Part shown: one piece after another, positions 1 to 6,102 of the stretch
How positions within the stretch are numbered: position 1 is the stretch's first letter
How the letters are laid out: the number at the start of each line of letters is the position of its first letter
NCBI GenBank assembly: GCA_002385675.1
Contig: DGDY01000115.1
Span: 1-17,846, forward strand
Direction: 5' to 3'
Length of the DNA: 17,846 bases
Origin: Anaerolineales bacterium UBA3940
GTDB lineage: Bacteria > Chloroflexota > Anaerolineae > Aggregatilineales > UBA3940
The notes under the pieces: model-generated
Told to the model about the DNA's origin: nothing
What the model saw: the letters and a program-made list of their open reading frames with translations, nothing else
Databases searched by the model: none
Made by a program: the position numbers and the translations under genes

Positions 1-584
1 CGGGCCTCCGCCGCCAGCGCGATATCCTCGGCGCGGCGGATGGCGTTCGTCACCATCGTCAGGAACAGAAGCTGCAGCGCCCGCCACGACTGGCGGCGCA
101 GCCCGCCGCGCATCTTGAGGCTGTACCAGCCGCTCCGCGCGGAGTCGAGCAGCGCGGGCAGCAGGTTCACGGCGACGCCCATCGCGAAGCCGAGGCCCGT
201 CAGCCCGACGCGCTCCAGCAGCCCGGCCACCTCGACGATGTTCACCGAGCGGGCCAGCCCGTTGATCGCCACCAGCACCACCAGCGCACGCAGCGCGGCA
301 GCGGCGGCAGCCGCCAGCCCACCCTCGCCCGGCAGCAGAACCTGCGGCAGCGCCAGCACCAGCAGAAACAGGAGCCAGCGCAGCTTCAGCAGCCGCCGGA
401 AGGCGGCGGGGTACAGCAGCACGGCAAGGCCCAGGCACAGCCCGGCGGCGACCGGCATACTGGCCGGGCCTGCCACCAGCACCGCCGCTACCATCGATAC
501 GAAGATAGCCAGGTGCCCCGGCGTGCCGATCTGCGACGCATGCTCGCGCGGCTGGCTTAACCCGTGACGTTCGACGCGGTACAT
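1..584 (-). CDS. ecfT: ECF transporter transmembrane subunit EcfT (C-terminus cut by window edge)
   Basis: Integral membrane T subunit that couples the ECF ATPases to the substrate-binding S component. I translated it from the minus strand: ATG at 584 opens MYRVERHGLSQPREHASQIG, followed by hydrophobic segments (for example LAIFVSMVAAVLVAG and LLFLLVLALPQVLL). About 194 residues are visible. The last visible residues are EDIALAAEAR, which fits the first Ala-Arg coupling motif of the CbiQ/EcfT family (usually AxxARG) that contacts the ATPase groove; the Gly would lie just outside the window. A GGAG sits 7 bases before the ATG. It is the fourth gene of the importer operon, 43 bases after the S component. 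The identification is good from the motif plus the neighbours; the C-terminal part cannot be judged. Confidence 0.85.
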   Translation of the reverse strand, partial: MYRVERHGLSQPREHASQIGTPGHLAIFVSMVAAVLVAGPASMPVAAGLCLGLAVLLYPAAFRRLLKLRWLLFLLVLALPQVLLPGEGGLAAAAAAALRALVVLVAINGLARSVNIVEVAGLLERVGLTGLGFAMGVAVNLLPALLDSARSGWYSLKMRGGLRRQSWRALQLLFLTMVTNAIRRAEDIALAAEA

Positions 585-627
585 GTGCGGGCTCCGTTCC
601 CGGCTGATGGTTGATCCCTGCATGGCC

Positions 628-1236
628 TTACGGCTGCGTCGCGGTGCGAACCGGCTCGCTCAGGCGCGAGGACAGCCGCCGACCCGCCTGCCACGCAAAC
701 AGCCCGCCGACCGTGCCGATGAGCAGGTGCAGCAGCACCAGCGTCACAATAATGAACAGCGCCGCACTCTTCGGGAGGCCGAGCAGGCGGCTGCCCGAGT
801 TGATCACGCCCGCCCAGATGGAGAGCAGGTCGCGCCCGAAGAGCACCAGCCCCGTGAAGAACGGCTGCACCAGCGTCCAGAGCACGCCGAGCGCCCCGGC
901 GAGCAGGAAGCTCACCCGGCCCGGCTGCCCGAACGCGGAGAGCACGGCTTCGGCGATGACCGCCTCGGCAATGATGCCCACCATCGGGCCGATGACCACG
1001 CCGCCCAGGCTGAACAGCTTGAGCAGCATCGCGACCGCGCCCACGAACAGCGTCGAGCCCCGGTGCGGCACGAACAGCCGCGCGATCAGTGCAACAGTAA
1101 GACCGATGGCGGCCAGGAACGCCCCGCTGAGCGGCACGTTCAGCGACTTGAGCAGCGTCCCCAGGCTGATCTCGACCGCGCCCCAGAGCGCGCCGAACAC
1201 GGCGATGAGTGCAAGTTGGCGTGTTGTGAACTTCAT
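628..1236 (-). CDS. ECF transporter S component, substrate unassigned
   Basis: Very hydrophobic protein of 202 residues with about five to six membrane segments, the size and form of an ECF substrate-binding S component. The first helix carries Ala12, Ala16 and Ala20, an AxxxAxxxA pattern of the kind by which S components dock on EcfT. A region around residues 60-100 (VPHRGSTLFVGAVAMLLKLF, then GPMVGIIAEAVIAEAV) is the most distinctive part. I do not recognise it as BioY, ThiT, RibU, FolT, PanT or CbiM. The fused ATPase next to it recalls the YkoEDC thiamine-precursor importer, but I see no convincing YkoE likeness. Its ATG overlaps the stop of the ATPase gene (ATGA), so translation is coupled. 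The substrate is unknown; the leader of the operon hints at a molybdenum/tungsten-cofactor-related compound, which is inference. Confidence 0.75.
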   Translation of the reverse strand: MKFTTRQLALIAVFGALWGAVEISLGTLLKSLNVPLSGAFLAAIGLTVALIARLFVPHRGSTLFVGAVAMLLKLFSLGGVVIGPMVGIIAEAVIAEAVLSAFGQPGRVSFLLAGALGVLWTLVQPFFTGLVLFGRDLLSIWAGVINSGSRLLGLPKSAALFIIVTLVLLHLLIGTVGGLFAWQAGRRLSSRLSEPVRTATQP

Positions 1237-2723
1237 GGTGTTACCTCTTCAAGAAGACTATCGGCAGCGAGTACCGGCTGTGTGCTGACGTGATCGGCGG
1301 GGCGGGCAGTGCCGTCGAACGCAATGCGACCATCCCGCAGGACGAGCACCCGCTCGGCGGTGCGCCGCACGAGCCGCCAGTCATGCGAGATGAGTAGGAC
1401 TGCCACACCCTGCCGGTTCAATTCTGTAACGCGATCCATCAGGTCTTGCAGGTGCGCCCAGTCCTGCCCCAGCGTCGGCTCGTCGAGGATGACAAGGCGC
1501 GGGCGCACCGCCAGGCACGCGGCGAGAGCGGTTCGCTGCTGCTGCCCGACGGAGAGCCGTGACGGCAGCCTGCCACGCAGGGCGTACAGGTCGAGCGCGC
1601 GCAGTGTCTCCTCATGAGCACCCGCCTCGTAGCGCCCGAAGTTCCGCGGCCCGAAGGCCACCTCCTCGTCCACAGAGTCGGTGAACAACTGGTCGGCAGG
1701 GTTCTGGAACAGCAGCGCCACGTCCAGGCCGGGGCGCGGACGCCTGCCGCCCGCATAGCGCACGGCCCCCTGCCGGGGCTTCAGCAGCCCGGCGAGCGCC
1801 AGTGCAAGCGTGGACTTGCCCGCGCCGTTCGCGCCGACGAGCGCCACGAACTCGCCCTCACGCAGCGTCAGGTCGATGCCCCGCAGCACGTCCCGCCCGT
1901 TATACCCGGCGACCAGCCCCTCCGCCTCGACCAGCACGGGCCGCTCGTCGGCGGGCAGGCTGTGGCTCTGTTTGAACCCCGCCCAGCGCCGGGCGTTGTC
2001 CTTGCCCATCAGCCCGAGCCGCTCGCCCTCTACCGGGTCGGACAGCACATCCGCCGCGGGCCGGTCGGCAACGATACGCCCGCCCTCCATGAGCAGCACA
2101 CGATCGGCGGCCCGCAGCGCGGAGCGCAGCCGGTGCTCGACGAGGACGATGGTCACCCCGGCGCGGTGCAGCGTGGCAAGCGTCCGGATGACGCTCCGCA
2201 CCCCGCTCCGGTCCAGCGAGGCGGTCGGCTCGTCGAGCACGAGCACGCGGGGGCACATCGCCAGCGCCGACGCGATCGCCACGCGCTGCTTCTCCCCGCC
2301 GGAAAGCTCCGCCGGGCAGCGACGGCGGAAGGCATGCAGGCCCACCGCCCGCAGCGCCCAGTTCACCCGCGCGGCAACCTCCTCACCGGACAGGCCGAGG
2401 TTGCGCGGGCCAAAAGCCACCTCGTCCTCAACCGTCAGATGGAATAGCTGCGTGGCGGGGTTCTGAAAGACCATGCCGACGTGCTGGGCCAGCCCGGCAA
2501 TGGGCGTGTGGCGCGTGTCCAGCCCGGCGACAACGACCTGCCCGCTCATGTCGGCGGGCAGCGCATGGGGGATAAGCCCGGCCAGCGCGCGGGCGAGCGT
2601 GCTCTTGCCACAGCCCGAGGGGCCGGTCACGACGACGAACTGCCCTTCCGGGATGGACAGGCTGACGCCGTCCACGGCCCGCACGTCGCCGTAGCGGATG
2701 GAGAGGTCGCGCACCGCGATCAC
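1233..2723 (-). CDS. ECF transporter ATPase, two fused ABC domains (YkoD-like)
   Basis: Energy-coupling ATPase of 496 residues with both nucleotide-binding domains in one chain. Domain 1 has Walker A GPSGCGKST (34-42), Q-loop region FQNPATQLF (86-94), signature ELSGGEKQR (139-147) and Walker B VLVLDEPTASLD (160-171). Domain 2 has Walker A GANGAGKST, FQNPADQLF, a degenerate signature LSVGQQQR and Walker B LVILDEPTLGQD. FQNP...QLF is typical of ECF (CbiO/EcfA) ATPases. The GTG start at 2723 is chosen because it gives the usual N-terminus VIAVRDLSIRYGD; the frame stays open further upstream, but that sequence is low-complexity and overlaps the NTPase gene. The start overlaps the NTPase stop by 4 bases (GTGA), and its own stop overlaps the S component start (ATGA). 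It should energise the EcfT/S pair encoded next. Confidence 0.92.
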   Translation of the reverse strand: MIAVRDLSIRYGDVRAVDGVSLSIPEGQFVVVTGPSGCGKSTLARALAGLIPHALPADMSGQVVVAGLDTRHTPIAGLAQHVGMVFQNPATQLFHLTVEDEVAFGPRNLGLSGEEVAARVNWALRAVGLHAFRRRCPAELSGGEKQRVAIASALAMCPRVLVLDEPTASLDRSGVRSVIRTLATLHRAGVTIVLVEHRLRSALRAADRVLLMEGGRIVADRPAADVLSDPVEGERLGLMGKDNARRWAGFKQSHSLPADERPVLVEAEGLVAGYNGRDVLRGIDLTLREGEFVALVGANGAGKSTLALALAGLLKPRQGAVRYAGGRRPRPGLDVALLFQNPADQLFTDSVDEEVAFGPRNFGRYEAGAHEETLRALDLYALRGRLPSRLSVGQQQRTALAACLAVRPRLVILDEPTLGQDWAHLQDLMDRVTELNRQGVAVLLISHDWRLVRRTAERVLVLRDGRIAFDGTARPADHVSTQPVLAADSLLEEVTP

Positions 2724-3289
2724 TGGTCCACCTCCCCCCGCAGCGCCGCCACATCGAGCACGGTCGCCCCCGGCCAGCGCGCCTGCGCCGCGTCGAGCAG
2801 CGCGGGCCGCACAACGACCAGCGCCAGCCGGTAGCGGCGCGCATCCAGCAGGGGGAAGGCGCTCACCCATCCCTGCCCGCGCTCGAACTCCAGCGGGCCC
2901 AGTTCATCGATGATCAGCACGTCGCACGGGCCAATGGCGCGCAGCACGCCATCGCCCCACGCCAGCACAGCCGGGTCGAACGACCAGTCGGCGGTTGCAT
3001 GGGGGGATGCCGGCTCCGACGCCGCACGTGGGCGCGCCAGCACGCGCCGCTCGCGCGTGGCGAGGTCCACAAGGTTGATGGCTATCTTTTGTCCGTGCTC
3101 AAACACCGGGGGAGATAGCAGCCCGCGAACGGACCAGCCGCGCCGGGCTGCCTCGTCGGCGGCGGCGTGGCACAATGTCGTCTTACCGGCGCCGCGTGGG
3201 CCGGTCACAAGGGCCAGGGTTGGAGTTTCCGCGTCGAGGGGGATGGCGGATAGCAGCGTGGCTGACGATGATGTAACGTGGTTGGGCAA
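2720..3289 (-). CDS. THEP1-like nucleoside-triphosphatase / small P-loop NTPase
   Basis: Small P-loop protein of 189 residues. Walker A is GPRGAGKTT (30-38) and Walker B is VLIIDELGPLEF with Asp128-Glu129, the pattern of the THEP1/DUF265 NTPase family, which hydrolyses NTPs in vitro but has no settled cell role. The start is TTG at 3289: an in-frame TGA lies two codons upstream and I see no ATG or GTG between it and Walker A. A good AAGGAG (3300-3305) sits 10 bases before the TTG. It is the first gene of the ECF operon and overlaps the ATPase gene by 4 bases, so it is probably tied to use or processing of the imported compound. A MobB-like role (GTP-binding protein of molybdenum-cofactor maturation) is conceivable but unsupported by motif. 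Confidence 0.75.
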   Translation of the reverse strand: MPNHVTSSSATLLSAIPLDAETPTLALVTGPRGAGKTTLCHAAADEAARRGWSVRGLLSPPVFEHGQKIAINLVDLATRERRVLARPRAASEPASPHATADWSFDPAVLAWGDGVLRAIGPCDVLIIDELGPLEFERGQGWVSAFPLLDARRYRLALVVVRPALLDAAQARWPGATVLDVAALRGEVDQ

Positions 3290-3299
3290 AACTCAGGTT

Positions 3300-3305
3300 C
3301 TCCTT
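3300..3305 (-). promoter_or_regulatory. Shine-Dalgarno of the ECF operon, buried in leader pairing
   Basis: AAGGAG on the minus strand, 10 bases upstream of the TTG start at 3289. It sits at the very end of the structured leader. Part of it can pair in the closing stem (with CCU at 3433-3435), and GGAG lies within an alternative 8-base pairing with 3382-3389. Both pairings would hide it from the ribosome. Confidence 0.6.
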
Positions 3306-3440
3306 TCCAAGTCGGCCCTGCTCGGCAGGGCGTCGGGAGGCGCAGCGTTTCCGCATGCACCCTCTTCTCCGCCGGGTGGGCGGAGAACCGGCCATGCAGC
3401 CATGGCGTGACGCTTTAGGCCACGAGGCTCGGAGGTGCCT
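3300..3440 (-). promoter_or_regulatory. Structured leader, candidate Moco-type riboswitch
   Basis: Read on the minus strand, this leader folds into a closed multi-helix element. Closing stem: CCGAG (3432-3428) with CUUGG (3311-3307), extended by CCU with AGG. Inside: a perfect 9-bp hairpin UUCUCCGCC/GGCGGAGAA (3365-3387, loop CACCC); an outer GCAUG/CAUGC helix (3393-3397 with 3353-3357); a GNRA tetraloop GCG-GAAA-CGC (3345-3354); and a perfect 7-bp hairpin GCCCUGC/GCAGGGC (3315-3331). The segments CUCCGAGCC, GCGGAAACGC and GCCUCCCGACGCC resemble what I recall of the Moco RNA motif (RF01055), which controls molybdenum-cofactor genes. The pairings are seen directly; the family name is from memory and unverified. 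No TPP, cobalamin or FMN signature sequence is present. Confidence 0.5.
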
Positions 3441-3460
3441 GTTTAATTATGTTGTCAAAG

Positions 3461-3479
3461 GAGGTCTTTGGTTGACCTC
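3461..3479 (-). repeat. Inverted repeat at the predicted transcript 5' end
   Basis: GAGGTC and GACCTC flank a 7-base spacer. The repeat begins about 7 bases downstream of the TATAAT box, so it would form a 5'-terminal hairpin of the leader, or could serve as an operator at the start site. Confidence 0.4.
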
Positions 3480-3485
3480 GCCCGG

Positions 3486-3513
3486 ATTATATATCGCATG
3501 TGAAATTTGTCAC
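3486..3513 (-). promoter_or_regulatory. Predicted sigma-70-type promoter of the ECF operon
   Basis: On the minus strand, GTGACA (3513-3508) and a perfect TATAAT (3491-3486) are 16 bases apart. The start would be near 3479, giving a leader of about 190 bases before the TTG at 3289. The patch is distinctly AT-rich in a GC-rich window. The -35 box is a partial match to TTGACA. Confidence 0.6.
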
Positions 3514-3514
3514 A
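3499..3514. promoter_or_regulatory. CRP/FNR-family operator palindrome
   Basis: TGTGACAAATTTCACA on the minus strand has perfect TGTGA and TCACA half-sites with a 6-base spacer, the consensus of CRP/FNR-superfamily regulators. It covers the -35 hexamer, centred near -27. A protein bound there would be expected to block RNA polymerase rather than activate it. No gene for such a regulator is in this window. Confidence 0.6.
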
Positions 3515-3517
3515 CAT

Positions 3518-3548
3518 CCTATCGGGTCATTCCGCGTCACTCGATAGG
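3518..3548. repeat. Inverted repeat upstream of the ECF promoter
   Basis: CCTATCG (3518-3524) and CGATAGG (3542-3548) are perfect 7-base arms 17 bases apart, just upstream of the CRP/FNR-like palindrome. This could be a second operator or a hairpin; nothing decides between them. Confidence 0.3.
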
Positions 3549-3557
3549 GTGAGCATC

Positions 3558-3579
3558 GCCTGAAAACAAATTCTCAGGC
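3558..3579. repeat. Short inverted repeat in the intergenic region
   Basis: GCCTGA and TCAGGC flank a 10-base AT-rich spacer. It lies between the end of the long redox/glycosyltransferase operon and the ECF promoter. There is no T-run, so it is not called a terminator. Confidence 0.25.
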
Positions 3580-3646
3580 TACCTGCAATCGTCTCCTGCG
3601 GGGACGACGCCCAGTGACGCATGGTGTAGTTAAACAGCCGCATCGA

Positions 3647-3707
3647 GGTAGGGCGGGTGTGATGCGCGATGCTCCGCATCGACCGCATCATTAGACCCGC
3701 CCCTACC
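3647..3707. repeat. Large nested palindrome, REP-like element (copy 1)
   Basis: Three nested arm pairs form one long hairpin. Outer: GGTAGGGCGGGT (3647-3658) with ACCCGCCCCTACC (3695-3707), one bulge. Middle: GATGCG (3661-3666) with CGCATC (3684-3689). Inner: CGATGC (3667-3672) with GCATCG (3676-3681), loop TCC. Bases 3661-3689 match 7640-7668 at 27 of 29 positions, so this is a repeat family. It lies just beyond the end of the upstream operon and might help end transcription. The rest of 3541-3768 holds no convincing gene. Confidence 0.7.
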
Positions 3708-3731
3708 AGTCATTCATGTCGTGAACGGGAT

Positions 3732-3750
3732 CCACGACTAAACGTCGTGG
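3732..3750. terminator. Hairpin after the long operon, weak terminator candidate
   Basis: CCACGAC and GTCGTGG form a 7-bp stem with a 5-base loop, 19 bases beyond the stop of the last gene of the upstream operon (TAA at 3771-3769). It lacks a T-tract on the minus strand, so intrinsic termination here is doubtful. Confidence 0.25.
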
Positions 3751-3768
3751 CGGTCTTTCCTGTCCCGC

Positions 3769-4692
3769 TTATCCCGCTCCCGCCGCGCGGCCCCGGATGG
3801 CGGACACGCCGTTCTTGATGGCGTCCTTCACGTCAACCACCGTCAGCGCGTTTTGCGGGCACTCGACCACGCAGCGCGCGCAGCCGACGCAGTCCGGCAC
3901 GTTGATCTCGCCGTGCTCGCGCAGCAGGGCGCGGATCGGCACGCCCATGTCGCACTGGCGCTCGCAGCGACCGCACTCCGTGCACTTGTCCTTGTCCACG
4001 ACGATCTTGAAGAACCCCAGCCTGCCGATCAGCCCGTACAGCGCCCCCCAGGGGCACAGGAAGCGGCAATAGTTGCGGTTGCCCGTCCAGGGGATGACGA
4101 GCAAGCTGGCAAAGTACAGCCCCATGTTGATGCCCATGAAGCCGCGTGCGTACTTCAGCGTGAAGATCTCATACGGGGCGACGATCACGAGGACGAGGTA
4201 GAGCAGGATGCTGGCAAGGAACACCCACTTCACGTGGCGCAGCCGCCACAGCCAGTCCTTTTTGATCGTCCTGTCGCGGAAGGGGTCGCCCGCCGTATCG
4301 CGGATGCCGACGCACGGACAGTTCCAGGCGCAGTCGGCGCGACGGCCAAAGCAGAAGATGATCACCAGGTACGCGAAGAACCACAGCGAGCCGACCGTGT
4401 GGTGGTTGAAGAACGTGATGCCCAACGCGTACGGCAGCAGCAGCCACAGCGTCGCGATGAGGAAGGTCAGCACGGCAATGCGCCTGCGCGTGTAGGGGTT
4501 CTTCTCCTGCGTGACGCGCCACACGCCGAAGACCACGATGACGATCTTCTCCGAATAACCGCTCAGCCAGAAGGAGCGCGTCCAGTGGAAGAAGTGCTGG
4601 TTGAAGAACCCCAGCCCGGCATAGGCGAACGCGAGAAACGCGAGCACGTGGATCGGCTTGATCGTGCGGGTACGTTTGAGTGCCTGTGTCAT
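3769..4692 (-). CDS. NapH-like membrane 4Fe-4S protein (second copy)
   Basis: Protein of 307 residues with an N-terminal membrane part and cytoplasmic-type ferredoxin motifs, expected to pass electrons between quinol and an Fe-S partner. Membrane segments lie around 14-30, 50-57, 72-95, 100-116, 155-172 and 188-202. Cysteine motifs: C121-x3-C125-P-C127, then YCRFLCPWGA (C209, C213), then two ferredoxin sets CTECGRCERQC (237-247) and CVGCARCVVECP (268-279). The usual NapH first motif is CxxxCPxG; here Cys127 replaces the middle residue. The ATG at 4692 overlaps the stop of the GT2 gene (ATGA), which sets the start; the frame stays open further upstream, but that stretch is the antisense of GT2. 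Last gene of the long operon. NapH/CcoG-like relatives are alternatives within the same superfamily. Confidence 0.8.
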   Translation of the reverse strand: MTQALKRTRTIKPIHVLAFLAFAYAGLGFFNQHFFHWTRSFWLSGYSEKIVIVVFGVWRVTQEKNPYTRRRIAVLTFLIATLWLLLPYALGITFFNHHTVGSLWFFAYLVIIFCFGRRADCAWNCPCVGIRDTAGDPFRDRTIKKDWLWRLRHVKWVFLASILLYLVLVIVAPYEIFTLKYARGFMGINMGLYFASLLVIPWTGNRNYCRFLCPWGALYGLIGRLGFFKIVVDKDKCTECGRCERQCDMGVPIRALLREHGEINVPDCVGCARCVVECPQNALTVVDVKDAIKNGVSAIRGRAAGAG

Positions 4693-5396
4693 CGCCAGCA
4701 GTACCTCAGTGTGTAGAACATCTTGACGCCGGCTTTCAGGCTCGCCCACAGCGAGCCGCTCACTTTCGACTGGCCCAGCCGCCTGCGGTAGCTCACCGGC
4801 ACTTCGCTGACCCTCATCCCCGCCCGCGCCGCCTTGATCATCATCTCCAGCGTCCAGCCGAACGTCAGTTCCTGCAGGTCCAGCGTGAGCAGGTCCTGCG
4901 TGCGCGCGGCACGGAACGGGCCGATGTCCGTCACGCGGAGCCCGCACAGCAGGCGCAGCAGCACGCCGAACATCACGTTGGCGGCGTAGGCGTGGGGCAG
5001 CATTGCGCCGGGCTCCATCTCCCCGCGCAGCCGCGAGCCGATCACCATGTCCGCCTGCCCCTCGACGATGGGGCGCACCACGCGGTCCATCTCCTCCGGG
5101 TGGTCGCTGTAATCACCATCAAGAAACACGATGATGTCGGTGTCGGCGGCGTGGCGCATCCCCCGCAGGCAGGCGTAGCCGTAGCCCTTCTGCGGCTCGT
5201 GCAGGACGGTCGCACCCGCCGCCCGCGCGATCTCAACTGTGCGGTCGGTCGAGCCGTTGTCCACGACGATAACCTCCGACACATAGGCGGGGATGTCCGC
5301 CAGCACGTGCCCGATGGCGGCTTCCTCGTTCAGCGCGGGGATGATTACCGCAATACGTACGTCCTGTGGCTCCCACCCATCATGATGCTGTGGCAC
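4689..5396 (-). CDS. GT2-family glycosyltransferase, DPM1-like
   Basis: Family 2 glycosyltransferase of 235 residues. IAVIIPALNEEAAIGHVLAD opens the GT-A fold, followed by VIVVDNGSTDRT, the metal-binding region VFLDGDYSDHPEEMD and the end VSYRRRLGQSKVSGSLWASL. This is the pattern of dolichyl- or polyprenyl-phosphate sugar synthases that transfer a sugar from a nucleotide donor to a lipid carrier. No C-terminal membrane helices are present. The start is taken as GTG at 5396, preceded by AGGGGG at about 6 bases; it overlaps the DUF2064 gene by 17 bases. The ATG at 5383-5381 that would overlap the previous stop is in the wrong frame. Such an enzyme could supply the lipid-linked sugar donor needed by the GT-C enzyme at 9042-7576. 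Confidence 0.85.
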   Translation of the reverse strand: MPQHHDGWEPQDVRIAVIIPALNEEAAIGHVLADIPAYVSEVIVVDNGSTDRTVEIARAAGATVLHEPQKGYGYACLRGMRHAADTDIIVFLDGDYSDHPEEMDRVVRPIVEGQADMVIGSRLRGEMEPGAMLPHAYAANVMFGVLLRLLCGLRVTDIGPFRAARTQDLLTLDLQELTFGWTLEMMIKAARAGMRVSEVPVSYRRRLGQSKVSGSLWASLKAGVKMFYTLRYCWR

Positions 5397-6102
5397 GGTA
5401 TGCCCCCTTCTCCAGCTCCGGCAGCAGCCCCACCCGCTGCAGCCACGCGGTCGTGTGGCGCGGCAGTTGGGCGGCCCGGCATCCTTGTAGCAGCGTCAGG
5501 TGTGTGATGAGCCGGTCGAGGTCGTCTGCGTTGTCCACGTCATACCAGGGCGGCGTGCAGCGAACGGCGTGGCCGAGCCGGTGCAGCCGCTCGTAGGTTT
5601 GCTGAAAGACGCGGCTTGTGCTCCACTCGATGCCCTCGAACACGTCGGGCAGCACGCCGCGCAGGCCAAGCAGGTAGTAGCCGCCGTCCAGCCCGGGGCC
5701 GAGCACGACCGGAGCGTCCTCCAGCAGGTCGAAGGCCGCACCCGTGTAGCGGGGCGGCAGCGTCGGCAGGTCGGTGCCGGTCATCACGACCGACTCGTAG
5801 CCCAGCGCGAACAGCGCCTCAAAGACGCCGCGCATCCGCTCGCCGAGATGCCCGCCCGGCTGCGGGATGCACGGAACCGCGCTCCGCACTTCGGCGGGCA
5901 GGAGGTGCAGCCCATTCGCCGGGGCGTATGCCAGCACCACATCCGCGCCGCACACCTCCTGCGCCTGCTCGACGGCGTCCAGCAGGAAGCAGCGGTACAG
6001 TTCCGCCGCCTGGAACGCGGTCAGGCGCGGGGTCAGCCGGGTTTTCACCTCGCCCGGCAGCGGCGCTTTGGCCATCAAAACGACTGCCTTTTTAACGGTC
6101 AT
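5380..6102 (-). CDS. DUF2064 / TIGR04282-family nucleotidyl- or glycosyltransferase
   Basis: Protein of 240 residues with the marks of the TIGR04282 (rSAM/selenodomain-associated transferase 1, DUF2064) family: AVVLMAKAPLPGEVKTRLTP at the N-terminus, then MTGTDLPTLPP and VVLGPGLDGGYYLLGL. The fold is GT-A/nucleotidyltransferase-like and the reaction is not established; some members act on sugar nucleotides. The ATG at 6102 overlaps the stop of the NapH-like gene by 4 bases (ATGA). No radical-SAM or selenium gene is visible here, so the family's name-giving partner is absent. It sits with a GT2 and a GT-C glycosyltransferase, which suggests a shared glycolipid or glycan pathway. Confidence 0.85.
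   Translation of the reverse strand: MTVKKAVVLMAKAPLPGEVKTRLTPRLTAFQAAELYRCFLLDAVEQAQEVCGADVVLAYAPANGLHLLPAEVRSAVPCIPQPGGHLGERMRGVFEALFALGYESVVMTGTDLPTLPPRYTGAAFDLLEDAPVVLGPGLDGGYYLLGLRGVLPDVFEGIEWSTSRVFQQTYERLHRLGHAVRCTPPWYDVDNADDLDRLITHLTLLQGCRAAQLPRHTTAWLQRVGLLPELEKGAYRATAS

Noticed and set aside
583..1293. Overlapping plus-strand frames opposite the S component
   Set aside because: Low-complexity Arg/Gln/Glu/Ala translation; the minus strand gives a coherent membrane protein with coupled start and stop.
3290..3480. TPP, cobalamin or FMN riboswitch as explanation of the leader
   Set aside because: Their signature strings (CUGAGA with the GAUCUGGAUAAU-type box, the GCCACUG and B12 box, the RFN box) are not found. 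A CCUGAG near 3291-3296 is too isolated.
3355..3552. A 65-codon plus-strand frame across the ECF promoter
   Set aside because: It runs over the promoter, the palindromic operator and the structured leader, which explain the sequence better.
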